Below are positions 1-7,126 of a DNA stretch of 15,316 nt, in pieces (positions within the stretch are counted from its first letter, which is position 1; each line of letters begins with the position of its first letter). The notes below the pieces were generated by a model. That model worked only from the letters and a program-made list of their open reading frames with translations, did no database searches and was not told the DNA's origin. The stretch is from an uncultured Clostridia bacterium (GTDB taxonomy: Bacteria > Bacillota > Clostridia > Oscillospirales > Ruminococcaceae). The translations under genes were made by a program, and so were the position numbers. The stretch is from positions 1 through 15,316 of the forward strand of contig CANPWR010000023.1 in assembly GCA_947584825.1 (NCBI GenBank). The letters run 5' to 3'.

Positions 1-554
1 TCCTCCAGCTTCTGCTTGAAAATACCGTATTCATAGCAAATAGAATATCCTGTCGCAGCATAGCCCTGTGTTGCAAGACCGTCTAAATAACAGGCAGCAA
101 GACGTCCTAAACCGCCGTTTCCGAGTCCTGCGTCAGGTTCACATTCAAACAGGTTGTTTATATTAACGCCGAAGTCCTTCATGACCTCTGTTGCTTCATC
201 AATAATATCAAGATTATATAAAGAAGTTTTTAAAGACCTTCCCATTAAAAACTCCATCGACAAGTAGTAAACTTGCTTTTTGCCGTCGGAGTTTACTTTG
301 TTTGAAAATTTTCTATGCTTTTCCTGCATTAATTCAACAACTATTCTGGAGAGAGTTTCATAAAAAACTTTATCCGATACTTCATCAGGGGTAGTGTCAA
401 ATTCCTTGTCAAGTATACTTAAGATTTTCTCTTTTAATTCACCTTTTGATATAAGCGAATTCTTGCTTTCTTTTAAAGACTTTGTTTTTCTTGAGGCAGA
501 TGTTTTAGTCTTTGATGAAGCAGCTTTTTTTTCAACATTTTTAGCTGATGCCAA
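1..554 (-). CDS. glgP: Glycogen/alpha-glucan phosphorylase, N-terminal part (cut by window edge)
   Basis: Glycogen phosphorylase releases glucose-1-phosphate from alpha-1,4-glucans in the cytoplasm, using PLP. Only the first ~184 codons are inside the window; the PLP lysine lies outside. The family signature is clear: YYLSMEFLMGR at about residues 95-105, then ECEPDAGLGNGGLGRLAACY and an ATGYSICYEYGIFKQ block at the edge. No ATG precedes the conserved part, and the frame is closed upstream by a TAA. A TTG at 552-554 has an AAAGGA box 9 nt before it, so I take it as the start. This gives an extra head of about 35 residues before the usual family start, rich in Lys, Ala, Ser and Thr (nine Lys and one Arg in the first 31 residues), predicted disordered. 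It is read from its own consensus promoter and diverges from the phage block. Family call is firm; whether the substrate is glycogen or another glucan is not visible. Confidence 0.93.
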   Translation of the reverse strand, partial: MASAKNVEKKAASSKTKTSASRKTKSLKESKNSLISKGELKEKILSILDKEFDTTPDEVSDKVFYETLSRIVVELMQEKHRKFSNKVNSDGKKQVYYLSMEFLMGRSLKTSLYNLDIIDEATEVMKDFGVNINNLFECEPDAGLGNGGLGRLAACYLDGLATQGYAATGYSICYEYGIFKQKLE

Positions 555-663
555 ATGTGACCAGTCCTTTCTGACAAAAAGTTATTATTTTATTAATTAT
601 TTTGTTCTAATTTATAAGTTTAATACTTCTTTATAAACAGTAAAAATAAAAACACATATGCTG

Positions 664-692
664 ATTATACAGTAATATTAACCAATTGTCAA
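664..692 (-). promoter_or_regulatory. Consensus sigma-A promoter for the phosphorylase gene
   Basis: On the minus strand the -35 TTGACA (687-692) and -10 TATAAT (664-669) are separated by exactly 17 nt. Both hexamers match the housekeeping consensus perfectly. Transcription would start near 657, leaving an untranslated leader of about 100 nt that is very AT-rich and shows no clear hairpin. Confidence 0.85.
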
Positions 693-727
693 GGCACTTT
701 TTTATACAATATGCCAAAAACGATTAC

Positions 728-756
728 TTTAAATATTTTATAGTGATAGGTATTAT
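728..756 (+). promoter_or_regulatory. Weak candidate promoter for the phage-type operon
   Basis: TTTAAA (728-733) and TATTAT (751-756) are 17 nt apart, matching the sigma-A consensus at 4 and 5 of 6 positions. It is the best plus-strand candidate I could find between the phosphorylase promoter and the first phage-type gene. If used, the transcript would begin near 763 and carry a ~190-nt leader with three hairpins. The match is modest and chance is possible in DNA this AT-rich. Confidence 0.3.
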
Positions 757-784
757 TTCCCTCAGCAGCATTTTTAGTTTGAAG

Positions 785-803
785 AAAAACCGTTTAGGTT
801 TTT
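785..803 (+). other. Leader hairpin 1
   Basis: AAAAACC (785-791) and GGTTTTT (797-803) form a 7-bp stem with a GTTTA loop. It has only two G-C pairs, so it is weak. Its position in front of the terminator hairpin at 840-870 makes it a possible part of a leader switch, but no competing pairing with the terminator was established. Confidence 0.35.
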
Positions 804-839
804 GCAGGTTCAATATTTTTATAACTAAAAAATTTTTTG

Positions 840-870
840 AAAAGTTGTACTAAAACGTGCAACTTTTTTA
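840..870 (+). terminator. Intrinsic terminator or attenuator ahead of the phage-type genes
   Basis: AAAAGTTGTAC (840-850) pairs with GTGCAACTTTT (857-867) as an 11-bp stem with one G-U pair and a 6-nt loop, followed by a T-rich run. This is a good Rho-independent terminator on the plus strand. No plus-strand gene lies upstream in the window, so it does not terminate an obvious operon; it either insulates the phage block or attenuates a transcript started near 763. The reverse strand has a less regular T stretch and could also terminate weakly. Confidence 0.65.
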
Positions 871-888
871 TTTTTATCGGGGATATGT

Positions 889-909
889 GAAAGGACAAAA
901 AGTTCTTTC
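889..909 (+). other. Leader hairpin 3
   Basis: GAAAGGAC (889-896) and GTTCTTTC (902-909) form an 8-bp stem with one G-U pair around a loop of five A. No U tract follows, so it is not a terminator. It lies about 45 nt before the GTG start of the first phage-type gene and could affect ribosome access or RNA stability. Confidence 0.4.
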
Positions 910-953
910 ATTTCTCAGGTCAGGAGAAAATCATATACGAAAGGAGAACAGAT

Positions 954-1364
954 GTGAAAAGATTTTCGGACAGAAAGATTTGTTCGATGCCTGCGGTTGA
1001 GCTTGCAAAGCTGGCACTGGGCAGAATGCTTTTTTCGGATAAAAGCGAAGCAGTGAAGCTTTCTTTGAGCGACAGCGGAGAAGTGAGTAAGAAATCAATA
1101 AACGGTGAAAGTATGCTTTCGGTTTCAGACATTAAACGGAATAAAGACGGAAGTATTGATTTAAAGTTATTTGATATGATCAAGGCGGCTGAGCTTATGT
1201 TTGAAATCGGCAAGGAGGAAAACAACAATGAGGAGAGCGGAGCAAATTTTCTTGAAGGCTTTTTAAAATCTGCCAGACAGCTGAGTTCATCACAAAATTA
1301 TGAAAAAGACAGCAATCAGCAGTCTGAAAACTACTCGTCTGATAAGGAGGAAAGGTTTTATTAA
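954..1364 (+). CDS. Possible phage terminase small subunit
   Basis: This 136-residue protein begins at GTG with an AAGGAG box 7 nt upstream; the nearby ATG is followed at once by a stop. I do not recognise it with certainty. Its place directly before the large terminase, its size and an acidic, polar C-terminal tail fit a small terminase subunit, the DNA-recognition part of the packaging motor. A segment near residues 63-80 (DLKLFDMIKAAELMFEIG) resembles the helix seen near the C-terminus of many Clostridia and Bacillus small terminases. There is no obvious N-terminal helix-turn-helix, which the family usually has, so the DNA-binding half may be missing or diverged. The last ~35 residues are Ser/Glu/Asn/Lys-rich and probably disordered. 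Its stop overlaps a possible ATT start of the large terminase. It could instead be an unrelated small operon-leading protein. Confidence 0.5.
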   Translation: MKRFSDRKICSMPAVELAKLALGRMLFSDKSEAVKLSLSDSGEVSKKSINGESMLSVSDIKRNKDGSIDLKLFDMIKAAELMFEIGKEENNNEESGANFLEGFLKSARQLSSSQNYEKDSNQQSENYSSDKEERFY

Positions 1365-2625
1365 AAATACAGCTTACAGACAGTATTCAAAGAAGCAGAT
1401 GCAGGTTATGACCTGGTGGGCGGACGAACGGCTTAAGGATAAGGACGTTATTATTTGCGACGGCGCCGTGAGAAGCGGTAAGACAACCTGTATGGCATTT
1501 TCCTTTGTAACGTGGGCAATGACTGAGTTTTCCGGACGGACATTCGGATTATGCGGAAAGACTATCACCTCCCTCAAGCGTAATCTTGCAGAGCCGTTAA
1601 AGGAAATGCTCAGGCACACGGGACTTAAGCTCAAAGAAAATTCAACAAAGAACTTTCTTGAAGTCTCAAACGGAAAATATAAAAACAGATTTTATTATTT
1701 CGGTGGAAAAGACGAAAGCTCAGCTTCTCTTATTCAGGGAATAACTTTAGCAGGAGTTTTGCTCGACGAAGTTGCACTTATGCCAAGGTCATTTGTTGAA
1801 CAGTCTATTGCAAGATGTTCTGTGACAGGTTCTAAGCTTTGGTTTAACTGCAATCCTGATAATCCTTATCACTGGTTTAAAAAAGAGTGGATTGACAAAA
1901 TCGAGGAGAAAAACGGCTTGTACTTAAAGTTTACCTTAGACGATAATCCGTCGCTTAGCAAAAAGGTGATAAAACGCTATCACAGTCTTTATTCAGGAGC
2001 GTTTTATGAGAGATTTGTTCTTGGAAACTGGTCAAGCGTTTACGGTTGTGTATATCCTATGTTCAATTCTGAGATACATACCTTTTCAGAACCTCCGAAA
2101 CACATAGAAAGATATGCTGTTTCCTGCGACTACGGTACGGTAAATCCCTCATCATTCGGACTGTGGGGTTATTCAGACGGCGTTTGGTATCGCTTGAAAG
2201 AATACTATTATAATTCCCGTATCGAAGGTTTTCAGCGCACCGATGAGGAGCATTACAAAGGATTAGTTGAGCTTTGTGCTGAATGTAAATTCAAGCCGGA
2301 AGCAGTCGTATGTGATCCGTCAGCGGCGTCGTTTATTGAGTGTATACGTCGTCACGGAGTTTACAATGTCATTCCCGCTAAAAATGATGTAATGAGCGGT
2401 ATCCGAAAGGTGAGCGACGCTATAACTGACGGAAAAATTAAAATATCCAAATCCTGCACAGACACATTACGGGAGTTCACCCTTTACCGCTGGGACGAAA
2501 AAAGCGGAGCTGACTGTCCTGTTAAGGAAAATGACCACGCTATGGACGATATAAGATACTTTGTTTCTGCTTTTGTATATACGTCGGGTGACGATTTCTT
2601 TGTAATGTCACTTGACAGAGAGTAA
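1300..2625 (+). CDS. terL: Phage terminase large subunit (PBSX/terminase_3 type)
   Basis: This is the DNA-packaging motor: an N-terminal ATPase pumps DNA through the portal and a C-terminal RNase H-like nuclease cuts the concatemer. The ATPase part shows a KKQ segment, Walker A GAVRSGKT and Walker B VLLDE. The nuclease part shows acidic residues in the expected order: SCDYG, VVCDPSA and DHAMDDIRYF. All catalytic motifs look intact and the length (421-441 residues) is normal. Coordinates use the longest canonical ORF (ATG 1300), but the first 20 residues overlap the previous gene, have no ribosome binding site and resemble out-of-frame sequence of that gene; initiation at ATT 1360 is better placed and puts Walker A at residues 35-42, normal for the family. 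The portal gene follows. The family call is firm, the start is not. Confidence 0.93.
   Translation: MKKTAISSLKTTRLIRRKGFIKNTAYRQYSKKQMQVMTWWADERLKDKDVIICDGAVRSGKTTCMAFSFVTWAMTEFSGRTFGLCGKTITSLKRNLAEPLKEMLRHTGLKLKENSTKNFLEVSNGKYKNRFYYFGGKDESSASLIQGITLAGVLLDEVALMPRSFVEQSIARCSVTGSKLWFNCNPDNPYHWFKKEWIDKIEEKNGLYLKFTLDDNPSLSKKVIKRYHSLYSGAFYERFVLGNWSSVYGCVYPMFNSEIHTFSEPPKHIERYAVSCDYGTVNPSSFGLWGYSDGVWYRLKEYYYNSRIEGFQRTDEEHYKGLVELCAECKFKPEAVVCDPSAASFIECIRRHGVYNVIPAKNDVMSGIRKVSDAITDGKIKISKSCTDTLREFTLYRWDEKSGADCPVKENDHAMDDIRYFVSAFVYTSGDDFFVMSLDRE
1344..1362 (+). promoter_or_regulatory. Strong ribosome binding site placed for an ATT start of the large terminase
   Basis: AAGGAGG at 1344-1350 is 9 nt before an in-frame ATT at 1360-1362, whose last two bases are shared with the TAA stop of the preceding gene at 1362-1364 in a different frame. 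The upstream in-frame ATG at 1300 has no such box, and the next ATG at 1399 is 48 nt away. No GTG or TTG lies between. The site suggests that translation begins at ATT, which is rare but documented (for example infC). Confidence 0.5.
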
Positions 2626-2737
2626 AGAGCTGAAGCTTTAATTTCTAAGAAAGGATTAAAGTGTGAAATTATCACGCAGGGTTTGTTTTACAGCTAATAA
2701 AGGAGCTGTTTACAAATCATTAAAAGGAACGATTAAA

Positions 2738-3925
2738 ATGAAACTAAAATTCAAGGAAAAAGAACCAAAGGCAGTTAAATTTGAGCCTATTGTATCATCG
2801 GCTGAGAGGATAAATGGTAAAGAGGTTTTTCGCTTAGCACCGACAGCTTATACCTTTGAGCAGGAGTTTTACGAAACCTTGAGAAGTCAGGTTCCGATAC
2901 TTGACGCTTGTATCGGAAAAATTGTAAGGCTGGTTGGCGGATTTAAGCTTGTATGTGAGGACGAGAGGTACCAGACTGAGCTTGAAGAGTTTATGGATAC
3001 GATTCCTGTAGGAATATCCGGCTCGTCACTGAACACCTTTATGGACATTCATCTTGACCAGCTTTTGACATACGGAAAGGCGATAGGAGAAATTCTGATT
3101 GATCCGAATACCAAACAGGTGTGCGGAATATACAATGCAGACCCTACACATTTTGAGGTTAAGGAGGGCGAGACTCCTTGCGACAGGCGTATCTATGCAA
3201 TAAGCGGGGCAAACGACAAGCTTATTGCATATCCAGAGCGAATACTTTATTCAGCGCTTAATCCAAACCCCAAGAACTCGAACGGCGTTTCAATATTCAG
3301 GGGACTTCCGAGCTTAGCAGGAATACTTATGAAGGTTTACGACTGCATCGGACAAAATTTCGACCGAATAGGAAATATAAGGTATGCAGTGACCTATAAG
3401 CCTTCAAATGAAAATGATAAGGCTTTTGCCAAAGAACGTGCAATGCAGATCGCAAAAGAATGGTCGGACGGCATGAGCGCTTCGCGAAACGGAATAGTTA
3501 AAGATTTTGTTGCGGTAGGAGATGTAGATATAAAAGTTATCGGTGCAGATAATCAGATCATTGACACTGAAATTCCGGTAAGACAGCTTTTAGAGCAGAT
3601 GATTTCAAAGCTTGCCATTCCTCCGTTTTTGCTGGGTCTTAACTGGTCAACGACTGAGAGAATGAGTCAGCAGCAGTGTGATATTTTAACCAGCGAGCTT
3701 GAGTATTACCGCAGACTCTTAACACCGGTTATTCGCAGAATATGCGAAACGCATCTTCATCTTTTAGGTTCAGACAGCAGGGTGTTTGTCGAGTGGGATA
3801 ACATCAATCTTCAGGATGAATCCGAGCTTGCAAAGGCAAGACTTTATAATGCTCAGGCAGAGGCACTTGAAATCGAGAACGAAAGGAGAAAAGCAAATGG
3901 CGGAGAAATCAGCGAAGCTAAGTAA
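2738..3925 (+). CDS. Phage portal protein
   Basis: Portals form the dodecameric ring at the capsid vertex through which DNA enters and to which the tail attaches. The 395-residue product shows the portal pattern: an N-terminal arm, a region with SQVPILDACIGKIVRLVGGF (near residues 45-65), LLTYGKAIGEILID, an LAIPPFLLGLNWSTTERMSQQQ segment typical of the part before the long C-terminal helix, and a charged C-terminus (ALEIENERRK). Its place between the large terminase and a prohead protease supports this. I chose ATG 2738, which has AAAGGA 9 nt upstream. An in-frame GTG at 2663 also has AAAGGA 7 nt upstream and would add 25 basic residues with no portal character; both could be used. Its last 29 bases overlap the protease gene. 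No frameshift is seen. Confidence 0.88.
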   Translation: MKLKFKEKEPKAVKFEPIVSSAERINGKEVFRLAPTAYTFEQEFYETLRSQVPILDACIGKIVRLVGGFKLVCEDERYQTELEEFMDTIPVGISGSSLNTFMDIHLDQLLTYGKAIGEILIDPNTKQVCGIYNADPTHFEVKEGETPCDRRIYAISGANDKLIAYPERILYSALNPNPKNSNGVSIFRGLPSLAGILMKVYDCIGQNFDRIGNIRYAVTYKPSNENDKAFAKERAMQIAKEWSDGMSASRNGIVKDFVAVGDVDIKVIGADNQIIDTEIPVRQLLEQMISKLAIPPFLLGLNWSTTERMSQQQCDILTSELEYYRRLLTPVIRRICETHLHLLGSDSRVFVEWDNINLQDESELAKARLYNAQAEALEIENERRKANGGEISEAK

Positions 3926-4862
3926 TTCAGATGATTTTGAAATAAATGACGAGGTTATGAAAAAAATCAACGTCTATGCAAGAAAAGAACTTACTCCAGA
4001 CGAGGTTTATGCTTTTCCAGTTATCCTTTGTGACAACGATGTTGACAGGGATTATGAACGGTTTTCAGTGAAGTCTTTAGAAATCTTGGCAGAAATGTTT
4101 ATAGGCAGAACAGGTATATTTGACCATAATCCCAAAGGGGAAAATCAGACAGCAAGAATCTTTGACACCGAGGTTAAAACAGATAAAAATAAAAAGACCG
4201 CAAACGGTGAGGATTATACTTATTTGCTTGCAAGAGCTTATATGATTAAAAATCAAAAAACACAGGACTTAATATCCGAAATTGAAGCTGGAATAAAGAA
4301 AGAGGTTTCAATAAGCTGTAAAGTGGACAGCGAGATATGTTCTGTGTGCGGAGCAGATAAACGTGTTAGACCGTGTGCGCATTTAAAGGGAAGAACCTAC
4401 GGTAAAAAGGTTTGTCATATGATTCTTGAGCATCCGTCTGATGCCTATGAGTGGTCGTTTGTTGCGATTCCGGCACAGCCTAATGCAGGAGTTTCAAAAA
4501 ACTTTTCAGAACTATCAGATGATCAAAAATTAAATTCAAGTAAGAAAAAAATCTGTAAATCAAATGAAACACTGTTAAATGAGCTTGCAGATAAAGACGA
4601 CTTGATTTCAATGCTTTATGATGAGTTAAGACGTGATGTTATAGCGATGAAGTACTTATGCGACCCCTTAACGGTCAGGGAAGATTTTGAGAAAATAATT
4701 TCTGAGCTTGATTGCAAAAAGCTTTTGGAGTTGAAAAAAACACTTTTTGAAAAAACTCAGAACAGAAGTCTTTTTACGCCTCAGCTTTGGACGAAAAAAG
4801 ACAGCAAATATTCACAAAGCAAACAAAAGGAAGAAAACAATCAATTTAAGCTAAGAAAATAG
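3897..4862 (+). CDS. Prohead (capsid maturation) protease with Cys/His insertion
   Basis: HK97-type U35 proteases cleave scaffold and capsid precursors during head maturation. The pattern VILCDNDVDRDYERF, then GIFDHNPKG (His77) and KKEVSIS (Ser138), followed by YEWSFVAIPAQPNAGV, fits the catalytic His and Ser strands and the closing strand of that fold. Between the last two lies CSVC-x8-CAH (Cys148, Cys151, Cys160, His162), a likely zinc-binding loop also seen in some Gram-positive phage proteases. Residues ~205-321 are charged and helical, with a Lys/Gln/Asn-rich end; this could be a fused scaffold, since no separate scaffold gene precedes the capsid gene. The start ATG 3897 has GAAAGGAG nearby; a longer frame reaching 3786 lies wholly inside the portal gene. 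The protein is 321 residues, longer than a bare protease domain. Confidence 0.78.
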   Translation: MAEKSAKLSNSDDFEINDEVMKKINVYARKELTPDEVYAFPVILCDNDVDRDYERFSVKSLEILAEMFIGRTGIFDHNPKGENQTARIFDTEVKTDKNKKTANGEDYTYLLARAYMIKNQKTQDLISEIEAGIKKEVSISCKVDSEICSVCGADKRVRPCAHLKGRTYGKKVCHMILEHPSDAYEWSFVAIPAQPNAGVSKNFSELSDDQKLNSSKKKICKSNETLLNELADKDDLISMLYDELRRDVIAMKYLCDPLTVREDFEKIISELDCKKLLELKKTLFEKTQNRSLFTPQLWTKKDSKYSQSKQKEENNQFKLRK

Positions 4863-4883
4863 CTTTAGAAAAGGAGAAAAATT

Positions 4884-5852
4884 ATGTATAAAGATATTAA
4901 ATTGGAAAAAGGACTTTACAATATTACAGGAAAGAGCTTTACAAAGGCTTTAACCGATCTGGATCCTGATGAAAACTATAAGGATACTGATTTAGCAGGT
5001 CTTGACGCTTTCGAGCGCCAGCTCAAGAGATTTGACATCAAGGTTCATGGAGAGGATTGTGACCGCGTTGAAAAATTCTTTCTGTCAACCGAATCGGCGG
5101 TTTTGTTCCCAGAGTTCGTAAGAAGATGTGTTAAAGAAGGTATGGACAAGGCTTCTATATTATCTGAAGTCGTAGCCGCAACTACTTTGACGGATGAACT
5201 TACCTATCGTGGACTGACTGTTACAAAGTCAGGAAACGACGATGCAGTTCCTGAGGCCGGAACTGTACCTAACACTACTGTAAGACTAACTGCTGCAGGA
5301 ATTAATCTTTCTAAATTTGCAAGAAGGCTTTCCTGCTCGTATGAGTCAATCAGAAAGCACAGAATAGAAACTTTTGCTGTAATCCTGAAGGATCTCGGTG
5401 CTCAAATCTCAAGAGCAGTTAATAAACAGGCAACGAGTGTTCTTAGCTATGGAGTTTCACCTCAGTCGCTCAGCGGAGAATCTCTCACATATGCTGACTT
5501 AGCAGATTTCTGGGCAGCAATGAAGTCATATGATATGACGACTATGCTTTGTTCACCTACTGATATGGCTAGCATACTTGCATTTGAGGAAATGAAGTAC
5601 TGCGTTTCTGATTATATGACAAGCGGTATGGTTAAGACCCCTTACGGTGTAACACTTGTAAAATGTCCGGACTTAGATGGAGTTGCTATCGGTGTGGACA
5701 AAAACTGTGCGCTTGAGATGATTTATGGAACAGATATTATCGTAGACTTCGATAAGCTTATTTCAACTCAGTGCGATGAGATAGCTTGTTCTATCACCGT
5801 AGGATTTTCTAAAATTGCAAGCGGTGCAATTGCAGTTTTAGAAACTATATAG
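4884..5852 (+). CDS. Phage major capsid protein, HK97-fold type
   Basis: The 322-residue protein forms the icosahedral shell. Evidence: position directly after the protease; a long charged N-terminal part (residues 1-~75); then SAVLFPEFVRRCVKEGMDKA, an extended loop-like segment with LTYRGLTVTKSGND and PEAGTVPNTTVRL, a spine-helix-like stretch (FAVILKDLGAQISRAVNKQA), and a C-terminal beta-rich domain (TPYGVTLVKCPDLDG; GFSKIASGAIAVLETI). This order is that of HK97-fold capsid proteins of Clostridia phages. It has a good ribosome binding site (AAAAGGAG). It is not an obvious encapsulin: it sits among terminase and portal genes. No truncation is seen. Whether the N-terminal ~70 residues are cleaved is not determinable. 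Confidence 0.85.
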   Translation: MYKDIKLEKGLYNITGKSFTKALTDLDPDENYKDTDLAGLDAFERQLKRFDIKVHGEDCDRVEKFFLSTESAVLFPEFVRRCVKEGMDKASILSEVVAATTLTDELTYRGLTVTKSGNDDAVPEAGTVPNTTVRLTAAGINLSKFARRLSCSYESIRKHRIETFAVILKDLGAQISRAVNKQATSVLSYGVSPQSLSGESLTYADLADFWAAMKSYDMTTMLCSPTDMASILAFEEMKYCVSDYMTSGMVKTPYGVTLVKCPDLDGVAIGVDKNCALEMIYGTDIIVDFDKLISTQCDEIACSITVGFSKIASGAIAVLETI

Positions 5853-5897
5853 TCCGTTTGGTTTAAGGTTAAAATTTTAAATACGGGAGTGTTTTAA

Positions 5898-6266
5898 ATG
5901 GACCTCAATTCAATTACTGAAATGTTTCAGTCTATTTCTGAGCTTTCAGTCAATGATGTGCAAAATTACAGCGATACTATAGATGATGCTAAGGATTTTA
6001 TAGAAAAAAAGCTTATCTCTATTCCTACAGCATCTGAAGATAAAAAAAGATGTGAATATGCAGCGGCTTGTGTAGCTTATTATGACTATACCATTCTTTC
6101 TCTTATGAAGGAAAAAAGAGGTTTAACTTTGACAGGTTCCGCAACAGAAACGTTGAATAATAATGAAAGGCTGGAAGGGGCAAGAGAACTGAGAAATAAC
6201 GCATTGGAACGTATTTCTGATCTAACTCAGGATATGGACTTTATATTTGCCTCTGTCAGGGGATAA
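5898..6266 (+). CDS. Probable head-tail connector (neck adaptor)
   Basis: A 122-residue, almost wholly helical protein right after the capsid gene, with a GGGAG ribosome binding site and ATG start. The pattern of two helices (DTIDDAKDFIEKKLIS; KKRCEYAAACVAYYDYTILSLM) followed by an ELRNNALERISDL helix is like gp6/gp15-type connectors, which bind the portal ring and stop DNA leaking. Position and size are the main support; no catalytic residue is expected. From here to 8035 the block is visibly more AT-rich than the terminase-to-capsid part. It ends 1 nt before the next gene's start codon, so the two are probably translationally coupled. Confidence 0.55.
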   Translation: MDLNSITEMFQSISELSVNDVQNYSDTIDDAKDFIEKKLISIPTASEDKKRCEYAAACVAYYDYTILSLMKEKRGLTLTGSATETLNNNERLEGARELRNNALERISDLTQDMDFIFASVRG

Positions 6267-6267
6267 A

Positions 6268-6669
6268 ATGTTTGAGAATTTAAAAGCAAGTATTACGTCT
6301 GTTTTGTCGGATAATGAGATTGGTGTGTATAATGAGTACTACAATATAGACTTAATAAAGGATAATAACAGAAATATCGGCTTTTTAAGTGTAAAGGGAA
6401 TAGAGAAAATCAATGGTTATCAAAATATGCAGGATGAAAAATCATTTGAGCTTTTTGTTACTGTTGAATGTAAGGTGATTGCTAAAAAGGATATGACATC
6501 CAATACTTTTTCTAAATTGATGAATGACGTATATACTGATTTTCTATTGAGCGAAGATGTGATACCGGTTTCAATAAATATTGAGAATTTGAAAATAAAC
6601 AGTCTTTATTCGCGGTTGGAATCAAACATTATTCTAAAATTCAGGTATTATCTTTCTGAAACAGCATAG
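6268..6669 (+). CDS. Possible neck/tail-completion protein
   Basis: A 133-residue alpha/beta protein not recognised with certainty. The start ATG 6268 follows the preceding stop by one base, with CAGGGGAT just upstream; an upstream TTG at 6247 lies inside the previous gene and is less likely. The order of an N-terminal helix (MFENLKASITSVLSD), beta strands with KSFELFVTVECKVIAKK, a helix (TFSKLMNDVYTDFLL) and a final strand (NIILKFRYYLSE) resembles tail terminator or minor-capsid neck proteins, which occur at this position after the connector. It has no signal peptide or membrane segment. The role is inferred from gene order and predicted shape only. Confidence 0.4.
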   Translation: MFENLKASITSVLSDNEIGVYNEYYNIDLIKDNNRNIGFLSVKGIEKINGYQNMQDEKSFELFVTVECKVIAKKDMTSNTFSKLMNDVYTDFLLSEDVIPVSINIENLKINSLYSRLESNIILKFRYYLSETA

Positions 6670-6698
6670 AAATATTGATTTGAAAGGGAGAATGAAGT

Positions 6699-7058
6699 AT
6701 GACAGAAAATAATTCAAAACATTTGATTACGATGAACTTCGGAAGCTACAAGCTGTATATCAAGGATTATAAACTGTTTCGATCTGTAAAAGTTTCAGAG
6801 TTATCGGCATTTATGAGCAAAAAGGAACTTTGTTATACTGGTTTTGAGCATGTGCGGCTTGAAGTAACTGCTCTGATTGATAAAAGCAGGTTTGGTGAAT
6901 TATCAGTTTCGTTAGAAAGCTTTGTCGGTCAACAATCATACAGTGTCGTTATTGACGGTTCTAATATTGGAAATTTCTATCTTACAGGATACGAGATTTG
7001 CGGCTCTGAAGATGATTATATATATAAAGCTTCGTTATCTTTTTGTCGTTCTGAATAG
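6699..7058 (+). CDS. Small phage-type tail protein, function unknown
   Basis: A 119-residue beta-rich protein with AAAGGGAG 8 nt before its ATG. Features: two Phe/Tyr-rich strands near the N-terminus (MNFGSYKLYIKDYKLF), a strand with HVRLEVTALIDKSRF, then QQSYSVVIDGSNIGNFYLTGYEI and a closing strand YKASLSF. This resembles small beta-sandwich tail proteins that precede hub genes in Gram-positive prophages, but I cannot place it in a named family. Its position between the neck candidates and the hub-like gene makes a tail or baseplate role likely. It could stand in for a tail tube, but it is short for one and nothing like a sheath or tape measure follows. Confidence 0.4.
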   Translation: MTENNSKHLITMNFGSYKLYIKDYKLFRSVKVSELSAFMSKKELCYTGFEHVRLEVTALIDKSRFGELSVSLESFVGQQSYSVVIDGSNIGNFYLTGYEICGSEDDYIYKASLSFCRSE

Positions 7059-7086
7059 AGTGTTGTATAAAATTTTAAGAAATGAC

Positions 7087-7099
7087 GGTGATTTAAATT
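7087..7099 (+). promoter_or_regulatory. Possible ribosome binding site for an ATT start of the hub-like gene
   Basis: GGTGAT (7087-7092) matches the 3' part of the extended Shine-Dalgarno sequence; measured from its GG, an ATT at 7097-7099 is 8 nt away. This ATT directly follows an in-frame TAA and would add ten residues (INIVSAEIRV) that read as a natural first beta strand. The annotated ATG at 7127 has no convincing box. Support is moderate. Confidence 0.3.
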
Positions 7100-7126
7100 A
7101 ATATTGTTAGTGCGGAAATAAGAGTT

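Noticed and set aside
394..636. Plus-strand ORF across the start of the phosphorylase gene
   Set aside because: It is antisense to clear phosphorylase coding sequence and its promoter region, with low-complexity Phe/Ser composition and no ribosome binding site.
920..1228. Minus-strand ORF of about 100 residues over the first phage-type gene
   Set aside because: Shadow of the plus-strand gene at 954, which has a good ribosome binding site and fits the operon; the antisense product is Ser/Leu/Ile-rich as expected for a shadow.
4884..5852. Encapsulin nanocompartment instead of a phage capsid
   Set aside because: The gene sits directly behind terminase, portal and protease genes and ahead of neck-type genes, with no cargo enzyme adjacent; a phage capsid is the simpler reading.
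6247..6267. TTG start 7 codons upstream for the 6268 gene
   Set aside because: It lies inside the connector gene without a ribosome binding site, while ATG 6268 follows the stop by one base with a good box.
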